64,000 bases of DNA. It comes from Cyanobium sp. M30B3. GTDB lineage: Bacteria; Cyanobacteriota; Cyanobacteriia; PCC-6307; Cyanobiaceae. The position numbers were made by a program, and so were the translations under genes. Location: contig CP073761.1 of NCBI GenBank assembly GCA_018399015.1, positions 682,001 to 746,000 of the forward strand. The letters run 5' to 3'. Positions 27,527 to 35,876 of the stretch are shown here, in pieces (within the stretch, counting starts at the first letter, position 1; each line of letters opens with the position of its first letter). The notes below the pieces were generated by a model. It made no database searches and was not told where the DNA came from. It saw nothing but the letters and a program-made list of their open reading frames with translations.

Positions 27527-29296
27527 ATGGCCTTGATCGACTGGCTGATCCTGATCGGCTATCTGGCGGCCAGCCTGCTGGTGGGCCTGTGGCTCTCGCG
27601 GCGCAACCGGGATCAGGCCGACTACTTCGTGGCCGGCCGCCAGCTCAAGGGCTGGCTGGCCGGCGCCTCCATGGCGGCCACCACCTTCTCGGTGGACACG
27701 CCCCTCTACGTGGCGGGCCTGGTGGGGGTGCGCGGTCTGGCCGGCAACTGGGAGTGGTGGGGCTTCGGCGTGGCCCACGTGGCCATGGCCGTGGTGTTCG
27801 CCCCCCTCTGGCGGCGCAGCGGCGTGCTCACCGACGCCGCCTTCACCGAGTTGCGCTATGGCGGTGCCACGGCCGCCTGGCTGCGGGGGATCAAGGCGTT
27901 CCTGTTCGCCCTGCCGATCAACTGCATCGGCATCGGCTACGCCTTCCTGGCCATGGCCAAGGTGAGCGAGGCCCTGGGCCTGGCGCCCACGCCCCAGGCC
28001 AGGCTCACCCTGCTCACGCTCGTGGGGCTGCTGGTGCTGGTGTACACCGCCGCCGGGGGGCTCTGGGCCGTGGTGGTCACCGACATGCTGCAACTGGTGC
28101 TGGCCCTGGCCGGCGCGGTGGCGGTGGCGGTGTGTGCGGTGCAGGCCGCGGGGGGCATGGACGCCATGCTCGCCAGCCTGCGGGAGCTGAACCGGCCCGA
28201 ACTGCTCTCCCTGGTGCCCTGGCAGTTGCAGGGGGGGCAGCTGCGCTGGATCGACGGTGCCGGCATCTCCGTGGCCACCTTCAGCGCCTACATCGCCCTG
28301 CAGTGGTGGAGCTTCCGCCGCAGCGACGGCGGCGGAGAGTTCATCCAGCGGCTGCTGGCCACCCGCGATGAGCGCCAGGCCCGCATCGCCAGCTGGGTGT
28401 TCCTGGGGGTGAACTACCTGCTGCGCAGCTGGCCCTGGATCCTGGTGGCCCTGGCGGCGGTGGTGCTGCTGCCTGATTCCACCGACTGGGAGCAGAGCTA
28501 CCCCCTGCTGGCGGTGAAGCTGCTGCCGCCGGTGGCCCTGGGGCTGGTGGTGGTGTCGCTGGTGGCGGCCTTCATGAGCACCGTGAGCACGGCCGTGAAC
28601 TGGGGGGCGAGCTATCTCACCCACGACCTCTACCAGCGTTTTATGCGCCCGGATGCAAAGGACCGCGAGCTGCTGCTGGTGGGCCAGCTGGCCTCGGTGC
28701 TGCTGGTGGCCCTGGGGGTGCTCACCGCCCTGCTGAGCACCAACATCGGCACGGTGTTCCGGCTGGTGATCGCCATCGGCACCGGCCCGGGGGTGGTGCT
28801 GGTGCTGCGCTGGTTCTGGTGGCGGGTCAACGCCGCTGCCGAGCTGGCCGCCATGCTCGGCGGTTTTCTGGTGGGCTTCTCCACCTCGGTGGTGCCGTTG
28901 CTGCGCATCGACGACTACGGCCTGCGCCTGCTGGTCACCACGGCGATCACCGCCGTGGTGTGGATCCTGGTGATGCTGGCCACCCCCCCCGAATCGGCGG
29001 CGGTGCTGGAGCACTTCGTGCGCCAGGTGCGGCCGGCCGGCCCGGGCTGGGCGGCCTGGCGCCGCCGCTGCGGCGTGGAGCCGGAGGAGACCCTGCTCGA
29101 TCTGGTGAGCCAGCTGGCCTTCAGCTGCGCCGTTCTCTTCGGCGCCCTCCTGGGCATCGGCGGCTTCCTGCTCAAGCTTCCCCTCTGGGGCTGGGGCGGC
29201 CTGCTGGTGGCCGTGCTGGGGCTGTGGGGCCTGCGCCAACGGGCGGCCCTGCAGAGCGGCCTGCGCCGGCTCCTGCCCCAGGCACCGCAGGGGTGA
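27527..29296 (+). CDS. Sodium:solute symporter (SSS family)
   Basis: About 589 residues with 13 or more hydrophobic segments. The N-terminus has LIDWLILIGYLAASLLVGL, then the SSS-family SRRNRDQADYFVAGRQLKGW and ASMAATTFSVDTPLYVAG. The sodium-site region AFMSTVSTAVNWGASYLTHDLY is present, with the conserved Ser/Thr pair. Family members import sugars, amino acids or other solutes with Na+; the substrate is not predictable. It starts at ATG 27527. Confidence 0.88.
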   Translation: MALIDWLILIGYLAASLLVGLWLSRRNRDQADYFVAGRQLKGWLAGASMAATTFSVDTPLYVAGLVGVRGLAGNWEWWGFGVAHVAMAVVFAPLWRRSGVLTDAAFTELRYGGATAAWLRGIKAFLFALPINCIGIGYAFLAMAKVSEALGLAPTPQARLTLLTLVGLLVLVYTAAGGLWAVVVTDMLQLVLALAGAVAVAVCAVQAAGGMDAMLASLRELNRPELLSLVPWQLQGGQLRWIDGAGISVATFSAYIALQWWSFRRSDGGGEFIQRLLATRDERQARIASWVFLGVNYLLRSWPWILVALAAVVLLPDSTDWEQSYPLLAVKLLPPVALGLVVVSLVAAFMSTVSTAVNWGASYLTHDLYQRFMRPDAKDRELLLVGQLASVLLVALGVLTALLSTNIGTVFRLVIAIGTGPGVVLVLRWFWWRVNAAAELAAMLGGFLVGFSTSVVPLLRIDDYGLRLLVTTAITAVVWILVMLATPPESAAVLEHFVRQVRPAGPGWAAWRRRCGVEPEETLLDLVSQLAFSCAVLFGALLGIGGFLLKLPLWGWGGLLVAVLGLWGLRQRAALQSGLRRLLPQAPQG

Positions 29297-29309
29297 TGAT
29301 GGGCGCGGC

Positions 29310-29453
29310 ATGAGGCCCGTCCCGTTCGTGCAATTCTTCCGATCCACCCTGCTGCCGGCCGCCATCGTGCTGCTCTTTGCCCTTGCCCTGGTGGCGGTGA
29401 GCGCCCGCATCTGGTTGCCGGGAGACATGGCCGCACCGGCACCCATCGCCTGA
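29310..29453 (+). CDS. Small membrane protein, 47 residues
   Basis: ATG 29310 to TGA 29453 encodes MRPVPFVQFFRS, one hydrophobic helix (about residues 14-30) and a short Ala/Pro tail. It lies 13 bp after the symporter gene and 25 bp before the HEAT-repeat gene on the same strand, so it may be a small operon member. No family is recognised. Confidence 0.45.
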   Translation: MRPVPFVQFFRSTLLPAAIVLLFALALVAVSARIWLPGDMAAPAPIA

Positions 29454-29478
29454 GCCCGCTGGAGAACGAGCGCAAGCG

Positions 29479-30312
29479 GTGAGCGGCTTCCACCACCAGA
29501 ACGATCCCGGCCAGGTTCCCCCCGGGCCCTACAGCGAGAGCCCCCAGGAGCTCTCTCTCGATCCCGATGTGCTCGCCCAGGAGCTGGCCGAGGAGCTGCT
29601 CGGCGATCCGCTCGATGAACTGGAGAACGCCGAGCCCGCTCCCTCGGCGGTGGCGGCGGAGTGCGACCGGGGCCTGGACCTGCTGCGCCTGGCCACCCAT
29701 GAGGCCCGCATGCAGGGGCTGCGCATCTTCTGCGAGCACCGCGATCCGCGGGCGGTGGAGCTGCTGTTGCCGCTGCTGGCCTGCAGCTGCCCGATCCTGC
29801 GCATGAGCGCGGTGTATGCCCTCGGCCGCAACCCCAGCCCGATGGCGGTGGAGCCCCTGCTGGCCTTGCTCAGTGGCGATGCCAACGGCTATGTGCGCAA
29901 GGCCGTGGCCTGGAGCCTGGGCAACTACCCCGACGCGCCGATCCTCAATCCGCTGATCCGGGCCCTGCAGGTGGACATCGCGGCGGTGCGGCTGTGGGCG
30001 GCCAGTTCCCTGGCCGATGCCGGCGCCACCGGGCCGGCCAAGGCGGATCCGGCGGCGGCCCAGCTGCTGATGAGTCTGCGCATCGACAGTGAGCAGGCGG
30101 TGCGCAGCAACAGCGCCTGGGGTCTGGGACGGCTCTATCCCGACCTGGTGGAGCCGCGCCAGCAGGACGTGGTGGAGGCCCTGCTGCACACGATGCTCCA
30201 TGACGCCGAGTCGAGCGTGCGCGATGAGGCGCGGCTGGCGCTGGAGCAGCTGGAGCAGCCCGAGGTGCTGGAGCGCCTGCAGACCCTGGTGGACGAGGGA
30301 CTGCTCACCTGA
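29479..30312 (+). CDS. HEAT-repeat (PBS-lyase-like) protein
   Basis: A 277-residue protein from GTG 29479. After a disordered, acidic N-terminus, from about residue 65 it consists of tandem HEAT/PBS-lyase repeats (e.g. ILRMSAVYALGRNPSPMAVEPLL, then VRKAVAWSLGNY, VRLWAASSLADAG, VRSNSAWGLGRL and VRDEARLALEQL). The cyanobacterial family includes the CpcE/CpcF and NblB phycobilin proteins, but this one stands alone, with no phycobiliprotein genes nearby, so it is safer to call it a protein-interaction scaffold. Confidence 0.78.
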   Translation: MSGFHHQNDPGQVPPGPYSESPQELSLDPDVLAQELAEELLGDPLDELENAEPAPSAVAAECDRGLDLLRLATHEARMQGLRIFCEHRDPRAVELLLPLLACSCPILRMSAVYALGRNPSPMAVEPLLALLSGDANGYVRKAVAWSLGNYPDAPILNPLIRALQVDIAAVRLWAASSLADAGATGPAKADPAAAQLLMSLRIDSEQAVRSNSAWGLGRLYPDLVEPRQQDVVEALLHTMLHDAESSVRDEARLALEQLEQPEVLERLQTLVDEGLLT

Positions 30313-30350
30313 GTGCCCTTGCGTTCAACCCAGCACCCTGGTAACGCGGC

Positions 30351-30356
30351 TAGCAT
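30351..30356 (+). promoter_or_regulatory. Possible -10 element before the DUF2997 gene
   Basis: TAGCAT lies 25 bp upstream of the ATG at 30381, fitting a TAnnnT -10 box. No convincing -35 is placed at normal spacing, so this is a weak prediction that transcription of the DUF2997-ycf35 run starts here. Confidence 0.25.
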
Positions 30357-30380
30357 CCGTCCATCCTGTTCAGGCCTGGG

Positions 30381-30599
30381 ATGGCACAGCAATCCATCCG
30401 CTTCCGCATCCGGCCCGACGGCCGGGTGGAGGAACAGGTCGAGGGGGTTCAGGGCCAGGCCTGCGAGCTGCTCACCGAGCGGATCGAAGCCCGGCTCGGC
30501 GCCGTGCAGCAGCGACGGCCCACCGCTGAGGCCTTCCAGGTTGAGGTGGCCCCCCAGACCCGGGTTCAGCCGGCAACCCAGGCCAGCCAGCTTTCCTGA
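30381..30599 (+). CDS. DUF2997 protein
   Basis: A 72-residue protein whose first half, SIRFRIRPDGRVEEQVEGVQG, is the DUF2997 pattern: two beta-strands with a conserved Gly, then ACELLTERIEARLG. Function is unknown. It is 12 bp upstream of the Ycf35 gene; DUF2997 and Ycf35 are regular neighbours in cyanobacteria, suggesting a joint role. Confidence 0.75.
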   Translation: MAQQSIRFRIRPDGRVEEQVEGVQGQACELLTERIEARLGAVQQRRPTAEAFQVEVAPQTRVQPATQASQLS

Positions 30600-30611
30600 T
30601 TCCCGATCCCC

Positions 30612-31001
30612 ATGTCCCACTTCAGCACCGTGAAGACCGAGCTGCGCGACCGGGCCGCTCTGCTGGAAGCCCTGGCGGATCTGGGGCATACACCGCGTGA
30701 AGGTGCCCTGAGCGTGCGGGGTTACCGGGGCCAGACCCACACCGCCGAGCTGGCCATCGCCCAGCCCAACGGCGCGGACATCGGCTTTCGCCTCAATGCC
30801 GACACCGGTGCCTACGAGCTGGTGACCGATCTGGAGCTGTGGAAGCAGCCCGTGCCGGTGGAGCGGTTTCTGGCCCAGCTCAGCCAGCGCTACGCCCTGC
30901 GCAGCATCCTCGCCGCCAGCGCCGAAGAGGGCTTCCAGGTGGCGGAACAGACCAGTGCCGTGGACGGCACCATCGAGCTGGTGGTGACCCGCTGGACCTG
31001 A
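30612..31001 (+). CDS. ycf35: Ycf35 / DUF1257 protein
   Basis: A 129-residue protein matching Ycf35, found in cyanobacteria and in red algal plastid genomes. It begins MSHFSTVKTELRDRAALLEAL with the typical GYRGQTHTAELAI and LNADTGAYELVTDLELW blocks. Biochemical function is unknown. It is followed by a ferredoxin gene 23 bp away and preceded by the DUF2997 gene, all on one strand. Confidence 0.85.
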   Translation: MSHFSTVKTELRDRAALLEALADLGHTPREGALSVRGYRGQTHTAELAIAQPNGADIGFRLNADTGAYELVTDLELWKQPVPVERFLAQLSQRYALRSILAASAEEGFQVAEQTSAVDGTIELVVTRWT

Positions 31002-31024
31002 GGGCCCCGGAGCGGAGCAGAGCC

Positions 31025-31432
31025 GTGGCGCACCCCGTCGACCCCGGCCTGGCCTTCTCCGCCCCGGCGGCGCCGGCCCCCGCGGCGACCGGCCTGGAGC
31101 CGGTGCTGGCAGGGGAACTGCGCCAGAAGGCCGTGTGGGTGGACGAGGCGGTGTGCATCGGCTGCCGCTACTGCGCCCACGTGGCCACCAACACCTTCGT
31201 GGTGGAGCCCGAGTGGGGCCGCTCCCGGGCCATCCGCCAGGACGGCGACAGCACCCAGCGCATCCAGGAGGCGATCGACACCTGCCCGGTGGACTGCATC
31301 CACTGGGTGGACTACGGCGAGCTGCCGGCCCTGGCCGAGCAGCTGGCCCAGCAGGACATCCAGCCCCTGGGCCTGCCCAGTCCGGCCCGCCTCAGGCGCA
31401 CCCTGCCCCGGCGGGCGGCCAGCGCCGGCTGA
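31025..31432 (+). CDS. Ferredoxin-like 4Fe-4S protein
   Basis: A 135-residue protein starting at GTG 31025. The central domain has CIGCRYC and, about 50 residues later, CPVDC, the single [4Fe-4S] cluster arrangement of bacterial-type ferredoxins, also seen in a plant-plastid and cyanobacterial family. The Pro/Ala-rich N-terminal arm and C-terminal extension are family-like. The stop overlaps the next gene's ATG (TGATG), linking it to an aldo/keto reductase that might be its redox partner. Confidence 0.85.
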   Translation: MAHPVDPGLAFSAPAAPAPAATGLEPVLAGELRQKAVWVDEAVCIGCRYCAHVATNTFVVEPEWGRSRAIRQDGDSTQRIQEAIDTCPVDCIHWVDYGELPALAEQLAQQDIQPLGLPSPARLRRTLPRRAASAG

Positions 31433-32637
31433 TGGCCGCCGCCATCCCCACCCGCCGCTTCGGGCGCACCGGCCTGGCCATGCCGGTGCTGTCGCTGGGG
31501 GGGATGCGCTTCCAGCAGAGCTGGAGCGACCTGCCCGCCGCCGAGATCACGGCTGAGAGCCAGGCCAACCTGCGGGCGGTGCTGGAGCGGGCCGTGGCGG
31601 CTGGGATGCACCACATCGAAACCGCCCGCCACTACGGCAGCTCGGAGCGGCAGCTGGGCTGGCTGCTGGCCGAGGTGCCCGATCCCCGGCGCATCCTGCA
31701 GACCAAGATCCCGCCCCAGGCCGAGCCCGGGGCCTTCGAGCGGGAGCTGGCCACCAGCTTCGAGCGCCTGGGGGTGGAGCGGGTGGATCTGCTGGCCATC
31801 CACGGCATCAACCTGCCGGAGCACCTGGAGCACACCCTGCGCTCCGGCGGCTGCCTGGCGGTGGCCCGGCGCTGGCAGGCCGAGGGCCGGATCGGCCACA
31901 TCGGCTTCTCCACCCACGCCAGCCTGGCCCTGATCCAGGAGGCGATCGCCAGCGACGCCTTCGACTACGTGAATCTCCACTGGTATTACATCCGCCAGCA
32001 CAACTGGCCGGCGATCGAGGCCGCCGCCGCCCGCGACATGGGCGTGTTCGTGATCAGCCCCACCGACAAGGGGGGCCACCTGCACAGCCCCTCGGAGCGG
32101 TTGAACCAGCTGTGCGCTCCGCTCCATCCGATCGCCTTCAACGACCTCTTCTGCCTGCGCCCGCCCCAGGTGCACACCCTCAGCCTGGGGGCGGCCCGGC
32201 CCGGCGACCTCGACCTGCACCTGCAGGCGGTGGCCCGGCTCGATCAGGCCGAGGCGCTGCTGGAGCCGATCCTGCAGCGGCTGGAACAGGCCCGCCGGCT
32301 GGCTCTCGGCGAGGACTGGCTGGCCAGCTGGGCCGAGGGTCTGCCGGAGTGGCAGGACACCCCCGGCGGGATCAACCTGCCGGTGCTGCTCTGGCTGCAC
32401 AACCTGCTGGAGGCCTGGGATCTGGAGAGCTTCGCCCGGGCCCGCTACGGCCTGCTCGGCAACGGCGGCCACTGGTTCCCCGGCGCCAACGCCGACCTCC
32501 TCGACCAGGAGGTGAGCGAGGCCCAGCTGCGGGCGGTGCTGGCCGCCAGCCCCTGGGCGGAGCGGATCCCTTCGATTCTGCGCCAGCTGCGCCAGCGCCT
32601 CGGCGGCCAGGAGGTCAGGCGGCTGATGGCCGAGTAG
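31432..32637 (+). CDS. Aldo/keto reductase
   Basis: A 401-residue enzyme starting at ATG 31432. It opens with RRFGRTGLAMPVLSLGGMRF and has HHIETARHYGSSERQLG (catalytic Tyr region) and IGHIGFSTHAS. It is longer than typical reductases (about 300-330), with a C-terminal helical extension of about 80 residues. The extended form matches ferredoxin-linked predicted oxidoreductases often encoded next to a 4Fe-4S protein, as here. The substrate is unknown. Confidence 0.85.
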   Translation: MAAAIPTRRFGRTGLAMPVLSLGGMRFQQSWSDLPAAEITAESQANLRAVLERAVAAGMHHIETARHYGSSERQLGWLLAEVPDPRRILQTKIPPQAEPGAFERELATSFERLGVERVDLLAIHGINLPEHLEHTLRSGGCLAVARRWQAEGRIGHIGFSTHASLALIQEAIASDAFDYVNLHWYYIRQHNWPAIEAAAARDMGVFVISPTDKGGHLHSPSERLNQLCAPLHPIAFNDLFCLRPPQVHTLSLGAARPGDLDLHLQAVARLDQAEALLEPILQRLEQARRLALGEDWLASWAEGLPEWQDTPGGINLPVLLWLHNLLEAWDLESFARARYGLLGNGGHWFPGANADLLDQEVSEAQLRAVLAASPWAERIPSILRQLRQRLGGQEVRRLMAE

Positions 32638-33388
32638 GGCCGCCGCCCCCCAGGGGCTGCTTGCCCGGCAGGCCCACGGCCCGCGGGTACTGGCGCGGGC
32701 AGGGGCCGGTGGGGGCCAGCACCAGGGCGTGGCGCAGGCCGCGGCCCGCCGGCAGCTCCAGGCGCTCGCAGCGCTCGATCCGGGCCCGCAGCGGGCCCAG
32801 GGCCTGCTCCAGGGCGTTCTGGTCGGCGCTGCTCCACTGGCCGCGGTAGAGCAGGGCCCGGCCGCCGGGGGCCAGCAGGGGCACCAGGTATTCGGCCACC
32901 ACCGGCGCACTGGCCACGGCCCGGGCCAGGGCCCAGTGGAAGCGGCCGCGGCAGGCGCTGCTCTGGCCGCTGCGCTCCACCCGCTCGCAGCGCAGCTGCA
33001 CGCGTTGCTCCAGCCCCAGGGCCTGGGCCATCGCCCGCACCGCCTCCACCTTGCGGCCCACCGAGTCCACCAGGGTGAGCCGGGCATGGGGCAGGGCGAT
33101 CGCTGCCGCCAGGCCGGGGAAGCCGCCGCCGGTGCCCACATCGATCAGCTCCAGCGGCGTTTCCGCCTCTGGGCCCTTCAGCAGCGGCAGCAGGGGCCAG
33201 AGGCTGTCGAACACCTGGGCGATCCAGTAGTCGTCGCCCTCCACCAGGCGGGTGAGGTTGAGCTGGCCGTTCCAGTGGCGCAGCTGCTGCTGCAACTGTT
33301 CCAGCAGCGCGAGCTGGGCTTCGGATGGCTGCCAGCCCAGCTGCTGCCACAGATCGGGGGGAAGCGTGCTGGCGGCGGTGGGGACCAT
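32615..33388 (-). CDS. rsmG: 16S rRNA (guanine-527 N7) methyltransferase RsmG
   Basis: A 257-residue SAM-dependent enzyme starting at ATG 33388. Motifs: HWNGQLNLTRL, the DVGTGGGFPGL SAM site, VDSVGRKVEAV, and ARAVASAPVVAEYL. Its last 23 bp overlap the end of the convergent aldo/keto reductase gene. The C-terminus (GLPGKQPLGGGGPTRPSA) resembles the normal family end. Confidence 0.93.
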   Translation of the reverse strand: MVPTAASTLPPDLWQQLGWQPSEAQLALLEQLQQQLRHWNGQLNLTRLVEGDDYWIAQVFDSLWPLLPLLKGPEAETPLELIDVGTGGGFPGLAAAIALPHARLTLVDSVGRKVEAVRAMAQALGLEQRVQLRCERVERSGQSSACRGRFHWALARAVASAPVVAEYLVPLLAPGGRALLYRGQWSSADQNALEQALGPLRARIERCERLELPAGRGLRHALVLAPTGPCPRQYPRAVGLPGKQPLGGGGPTRPSAA

Positions 33389-33414
33389 CCGGTGGGCTGA
33401 ACGCGGATTCTTCC

Positions 33415-33420
33415 TAGGAT
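33415..33420 (+). promoter_or_regulatory. Possible -10 element in the rsmG / J-domain gap
   Basis: TAGGAT lies 24 bp before the TTG start of the J-domain gene, in the 56-bp gap between divergent rsmG and this gene. It is consistent with TAnnnT, but no -35 is evident. Confidence 0.25.
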
Positions 33421-33444
33421 CCTGCACACCGGCCCCCCCTGCCG

Positions 33445-33885
33445 TTGGCCAGCCATTACACCTTGCTGCAGGTTCCTGAGCGGGCCAGTGCGGACGAGTT
33501 GCGCCAGGCCTTCCGCCGCCTGAGCAAGCGCTTCCATCCCGACACCACCAGCCTGCCCGCCAGCGAGGCCGAACAGGCGTTCCAGCGGCTGCGCCAGGCC
33601 TATGCCGTGCTCAGCGATCCGGAGGCCCGCCGCCGCTACGACGCCGAGCTGCGCCTGGCCCGGTTCGCCGCCAGCGCTGCGGCCGCCCCCCCGGCCAGCC
33701 GTCCGCTCAACGGCCCCCCGGCGCCCAGCGTCACCTCCGTGCGGCGGGCCCTCTCCGGCGGCGAGTGGCTGGCCCTGCTGCTGCTGGGTCTGGCCCTGGT
33801 GTTCAGCCTGGTGCTGGGGGTGGGGCTGGCCCTGGCCCGCGGCGCCGCCTTCAGCACCTGGCCCAGCTGGCTGCCGCCCACCTGA
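33445..33885 (+). CDS. J-domain protein with C-terminal membrane helix
   Basis: A 146-residue protein from TTG 33445 (frame and alignment choose it over later codons). Residues about 3-65 form a DnaJ domain: HYTLLQVPERASADELRQAF, FHPDTTS with the essential His-Pro-Asp, and LRQAYAVLSDPEARRRYD. After a Pro/Ala linker, residues about 110-132 form one transmembrane helix ([22 protein letters not shown]). A membrane-tethered Hsp70 co-chaperone is likely. Confidence 0.85.
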   Translation: MASHYTLLQVPERASADELRQAFRRLSKRFHPDTTSLPASEAEQAFQRLRQAYAVLSDPEARRRYDAELRLARFAASAAAAPPASRPLNGPPAPSVTSVRRALSGGEWLALLLLGLALVFSLVLGVGLALARGAAFSTWPSWLPPT

Positions 33886-33915
33886 TGCAAAGCTGCCCCT
33901 GAGGTGTTGATCGGC

Positions 33916-34182
33916 ATGGGCGAGCTTCCCGCAGCGCAAACCCCCCTCTACAACCACCCCTTGCCGGAGCTGGAGCAGTGGCTGAGCCAGCTCGGTGCCG
34001 TGCAGCAGCGCGCCAACCCCTGTGTGTGGGACCTGCACCGGCCGGAGTGGAGCGCCCGCATCGAGCTGGCGGTGGAGGAGCTCAGCGTGGCCTGGCATGC
34101 CGATGGCCAGACGCGGCTGCGCAGCTTTCCCTACGGCCTGTCGCGGGCCGATGCCGAGGCGGCGATCCTGGCCGGCCCCTGA
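33916..34182 (+). CDS. DUF3143 protein
   Basis: An 88-residue protein from ATG 33916 (an upstream in-frame TTG is less likely). It has the DUF3143 look: TPLYNHPLPELEQWLSQLGA, then CVWDLHRPEWSARIEL and a C-terminal FPYGLSRADAEAAILAGP. The family is small, cyanobacterial and often encoded beside the J-domain gene. Function unknown. Confidence 0.75.
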   Translation: MGELPAAQTPLYNHPLPELEQWLSQLGAVQQRANPCVWDLHRPEWSARIELAVEELSVAWHADGQTRLRSFPYGLSRADAEAAILAGP

Positions 34183-34189
34183 GGCCGGG

Positions 34190-34345
34190 TCAGCGGCACA
34201 CCTCGCTGTTGCGCTCGCTGGCGGGGGCCTGCACGTTGCAGTTCACCCAGCGCACCAGCCGCAGTTCCACATCGGTGAACAGCACCAGGATGCCGCCGCA
34301 GATCAACACCAGCAGCGCGCTCACCAGCCAGTCGCTCTTGCGCAT
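34190..34345 (-). CDS. Small membrane protein, 51 residues
   Basis: ATG 34345 to TGA 34190 encodes MRKSDWLVSALLVLICGGILVLFT then a polar tail with two Cys. One N-terminal transmembrane helix (about residues 6-24) is clear. It converges 8 bp from the DUF3143 gene and lies downstream of bioD. Function is unknown, and expression is unproven. Confidence 0.5.
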   Translation of the reverse strand: MRKSDWLVSALLVLICGGILVLFTDVELRLVRWVNCNVQAPASERNSEVCR

Positions 34346-34395
34346 CGGGACGGGGCAACGGAGGAGGAACGCCCCCAGTGTGGCCCGGTCTGGCC

Positions 34396-35103
34396 TCACT
34401 GGCTGACGGCGAGGGCCCCCAGCCGCCGCTGCAGTCGTGCCCCCAGCTGCTGCGCCTGCCACTGCCGGGCCAGGGCCGCCGCGTCCAGGGGCTGCAAGGG
34501 CGGCAGTTCGGCCAGCACCGGCACCCCGCCCAGCTGCTCCAGGGTGCGGGGATTGTCCGGGTGGGGGGCACCGTTGAGCACCAGGCCGAGCACCGGCAGC
34601 GCCCGCTGGCGCAGCGCCTCCAGCGTGAGCAGGGTGTGGTTGAGGGTGCCCAGGCCGCTGCGGGCCACCAGCAGCAGGGGCAGTCGCCAGCGCTGCAGCT
34701 GCTGGATCTGCAGCCAGTCGCGGCGCAGGGGCACCAGCACCCCGCCGGCGGTCTCCACCACCAGGGGGCCTGCCACTGCGGGCAGGTGCAGGCGATCGGG
34801 CTCGATCGCCACCCCATCCAGTTCGGCGGCCCAGTGGGGCGAGAGGGGCCGGCTGAGCCGGTAGGCCTCCGGCAGCAGGCGATCGGCGGCCCCGGGCAGC
34901 AGTCGGGCCAGGCTGCTGCGGTCTCCCCCCGCGTCCAGGCCGCTCTGCACCGGCTTCCAGTAGTGGGCGCCCAGGCCCTGCACCAGCCAGGCACTCACCA
35001 CCGTCTTGCCCACATCGGTGTCGGTGCCGCACACCACCAGCCGGGGCGGCAGGGGGCCCGCCGCTAGCTCCGCCGCCGGCCGATCAGCAGCAGCACCCTC
35101 CAT
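34396..35103 (-). CDS. bioD: Dethiobiotin synthetase
   Basis: A 235-residue ATP-dependent carboxylase making dethiobiotin from DAPA. Motifs: CGTDTDVGKTVVSAWLV (P-loop), YWKPVQSG, VETAGGVLVPL, and VLNGAPHPDNPRTLE. It overlaps the end of bioC by 40 bp and completes the biotin run bioF-bioK-bioC-bioD in this window; bioA and bioB are not seen here. Confidence 0.92.
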   Translation of the reverse strand: MEGAAADRPAAELAAGPLPPRLVVCGTDTDVGKTVVSAWLVQGLGAHYWKPVQSGLDAGGDRSSLARLLPGAADRLLPEAYRLSRPLSPHWAAELDGVAIEPDRLHLPAVAGPLVVETAGGVLVPLRRDWLQIQQLQRWRLPLLLVARSGLGTLNHTLLTLEALRQRALPVLGLVLNGAPHPDNPRTLEQLGGVPVLAELPPLQPLDAAALARQWQAQQLGARLQRRLGALAVSQ

Positions 35104-35876
35104 GTGATCCCCTCACCACTGGGCCAATGCTGCAGCAGCCGCCGCAGCTCGGCGGTGCCCAGGCGTGGCCCACGGCTGCCCACCGCCCCGATCGCCCGCA
35201 GGGAGCCCAGGAATCGGCGGCCGTCGCCCTGGCTGGGGCTGAAGCGCAGCAGCTGGCGGTGGCGCAGCTCCAGCTGCCGTTCCGCCACGGCCAGCAGCGG
35301 CCCATGGTCGGGCAGGGCCAGACCGCTGAAGGGCACCCCGGCCCGCGCGGCGGCCCGGTGCCACTGGGGGAAGCTCCCGGCCGTGGGCAGGGCCAGGGCC
35401 AGCCAGCCCCCCGGCGCCAGATGGCCGCACCACAGCTCCAGCTGGGCGGCCGGCTGCTCCAGCCACTGCAGGGCGAAGCTGGAGCAGAGCAGGCCGGCGC
35501 CCCGCAGCTGGGCGGGCAGGCCGGCGTTGAGGTCCCAGAGGCACGGGCCCTGGCGGCGGGCCAGGGGGTTGGCCGCCAGCAGCTCCGGGCAGAGGTCGAG
35601 CTGCAGCAGGGGCCCTGGCAGGCCGTGATCGTGCAGGGCCTCGCCCAGCAGGCCGCTGCCGGCCCCCAGGTCGGCAGCCGGGCCGGCGGGCAGCGCTCCC
35701 TGCTCAGCCAGCTGCCGGGCCAGCAGGTGCGCCAGCCGCCAGGCCACCGCCCGCTGCAGGGGCGCGTGCTGCCGGTAGCCCCGGGCGCGCCGCCCGAAGC
35801 GCTCCCGCACCCGGGCCGTGAAGGCGGCCTCGGCAGGCGGCGCCGGCGGGATGGGGGTCAGAGGCTGGCGATCCAC
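35064..35876 (-). CDS. bioC: Malonyl-ACP O-methyltransferase BioC
   Basis: A 270-residue SAM methyltransferase that caps malonyl-ACP so fatty-acid synthesis can build pimeloyl-ACP methyl ester. It has the Rossmann motif AADLGAGSGLLGEAL, LQLDLCPELLA, and CSSFALQWLEQPAAQLE, plus a fold typical of BioC. It overlaps the start of bioD by 40 bp and the end of bioK by 19 bp, which supports coupled expression. Confidence 0.87.
   Translation of the reverse strand: MDRQPLTPIPPAPPAEAAFTARVRERFGRRARGYRQHAPLQRAVAWRLAHLLARQLAEQGALPAGPAADLGAGSGLLGEALHDHGLPGPLLQLDLCPELLAANPLARRQGPCLWDLNAGLPAQLRGAGLLCSSFALQWLEQPAAQLELWCGHLAPGGWLALALPTAGSFPQWHRAAARAGVPFSGLALPDHGPLLAVAERQLELRHRQLLRFSPSQGDGRRFLGSLRAIGAVGSRGPRLGTAELRRLLQHWPSGEGITWRVLLLIGRRRS

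Noticed and set aside
25939-27528. Start of the dehydrogenase-like gene at 27528
   Set aside because: It would overlap the symporter ATG on the other strand (CCATGG); a downstream ATG is more credible.
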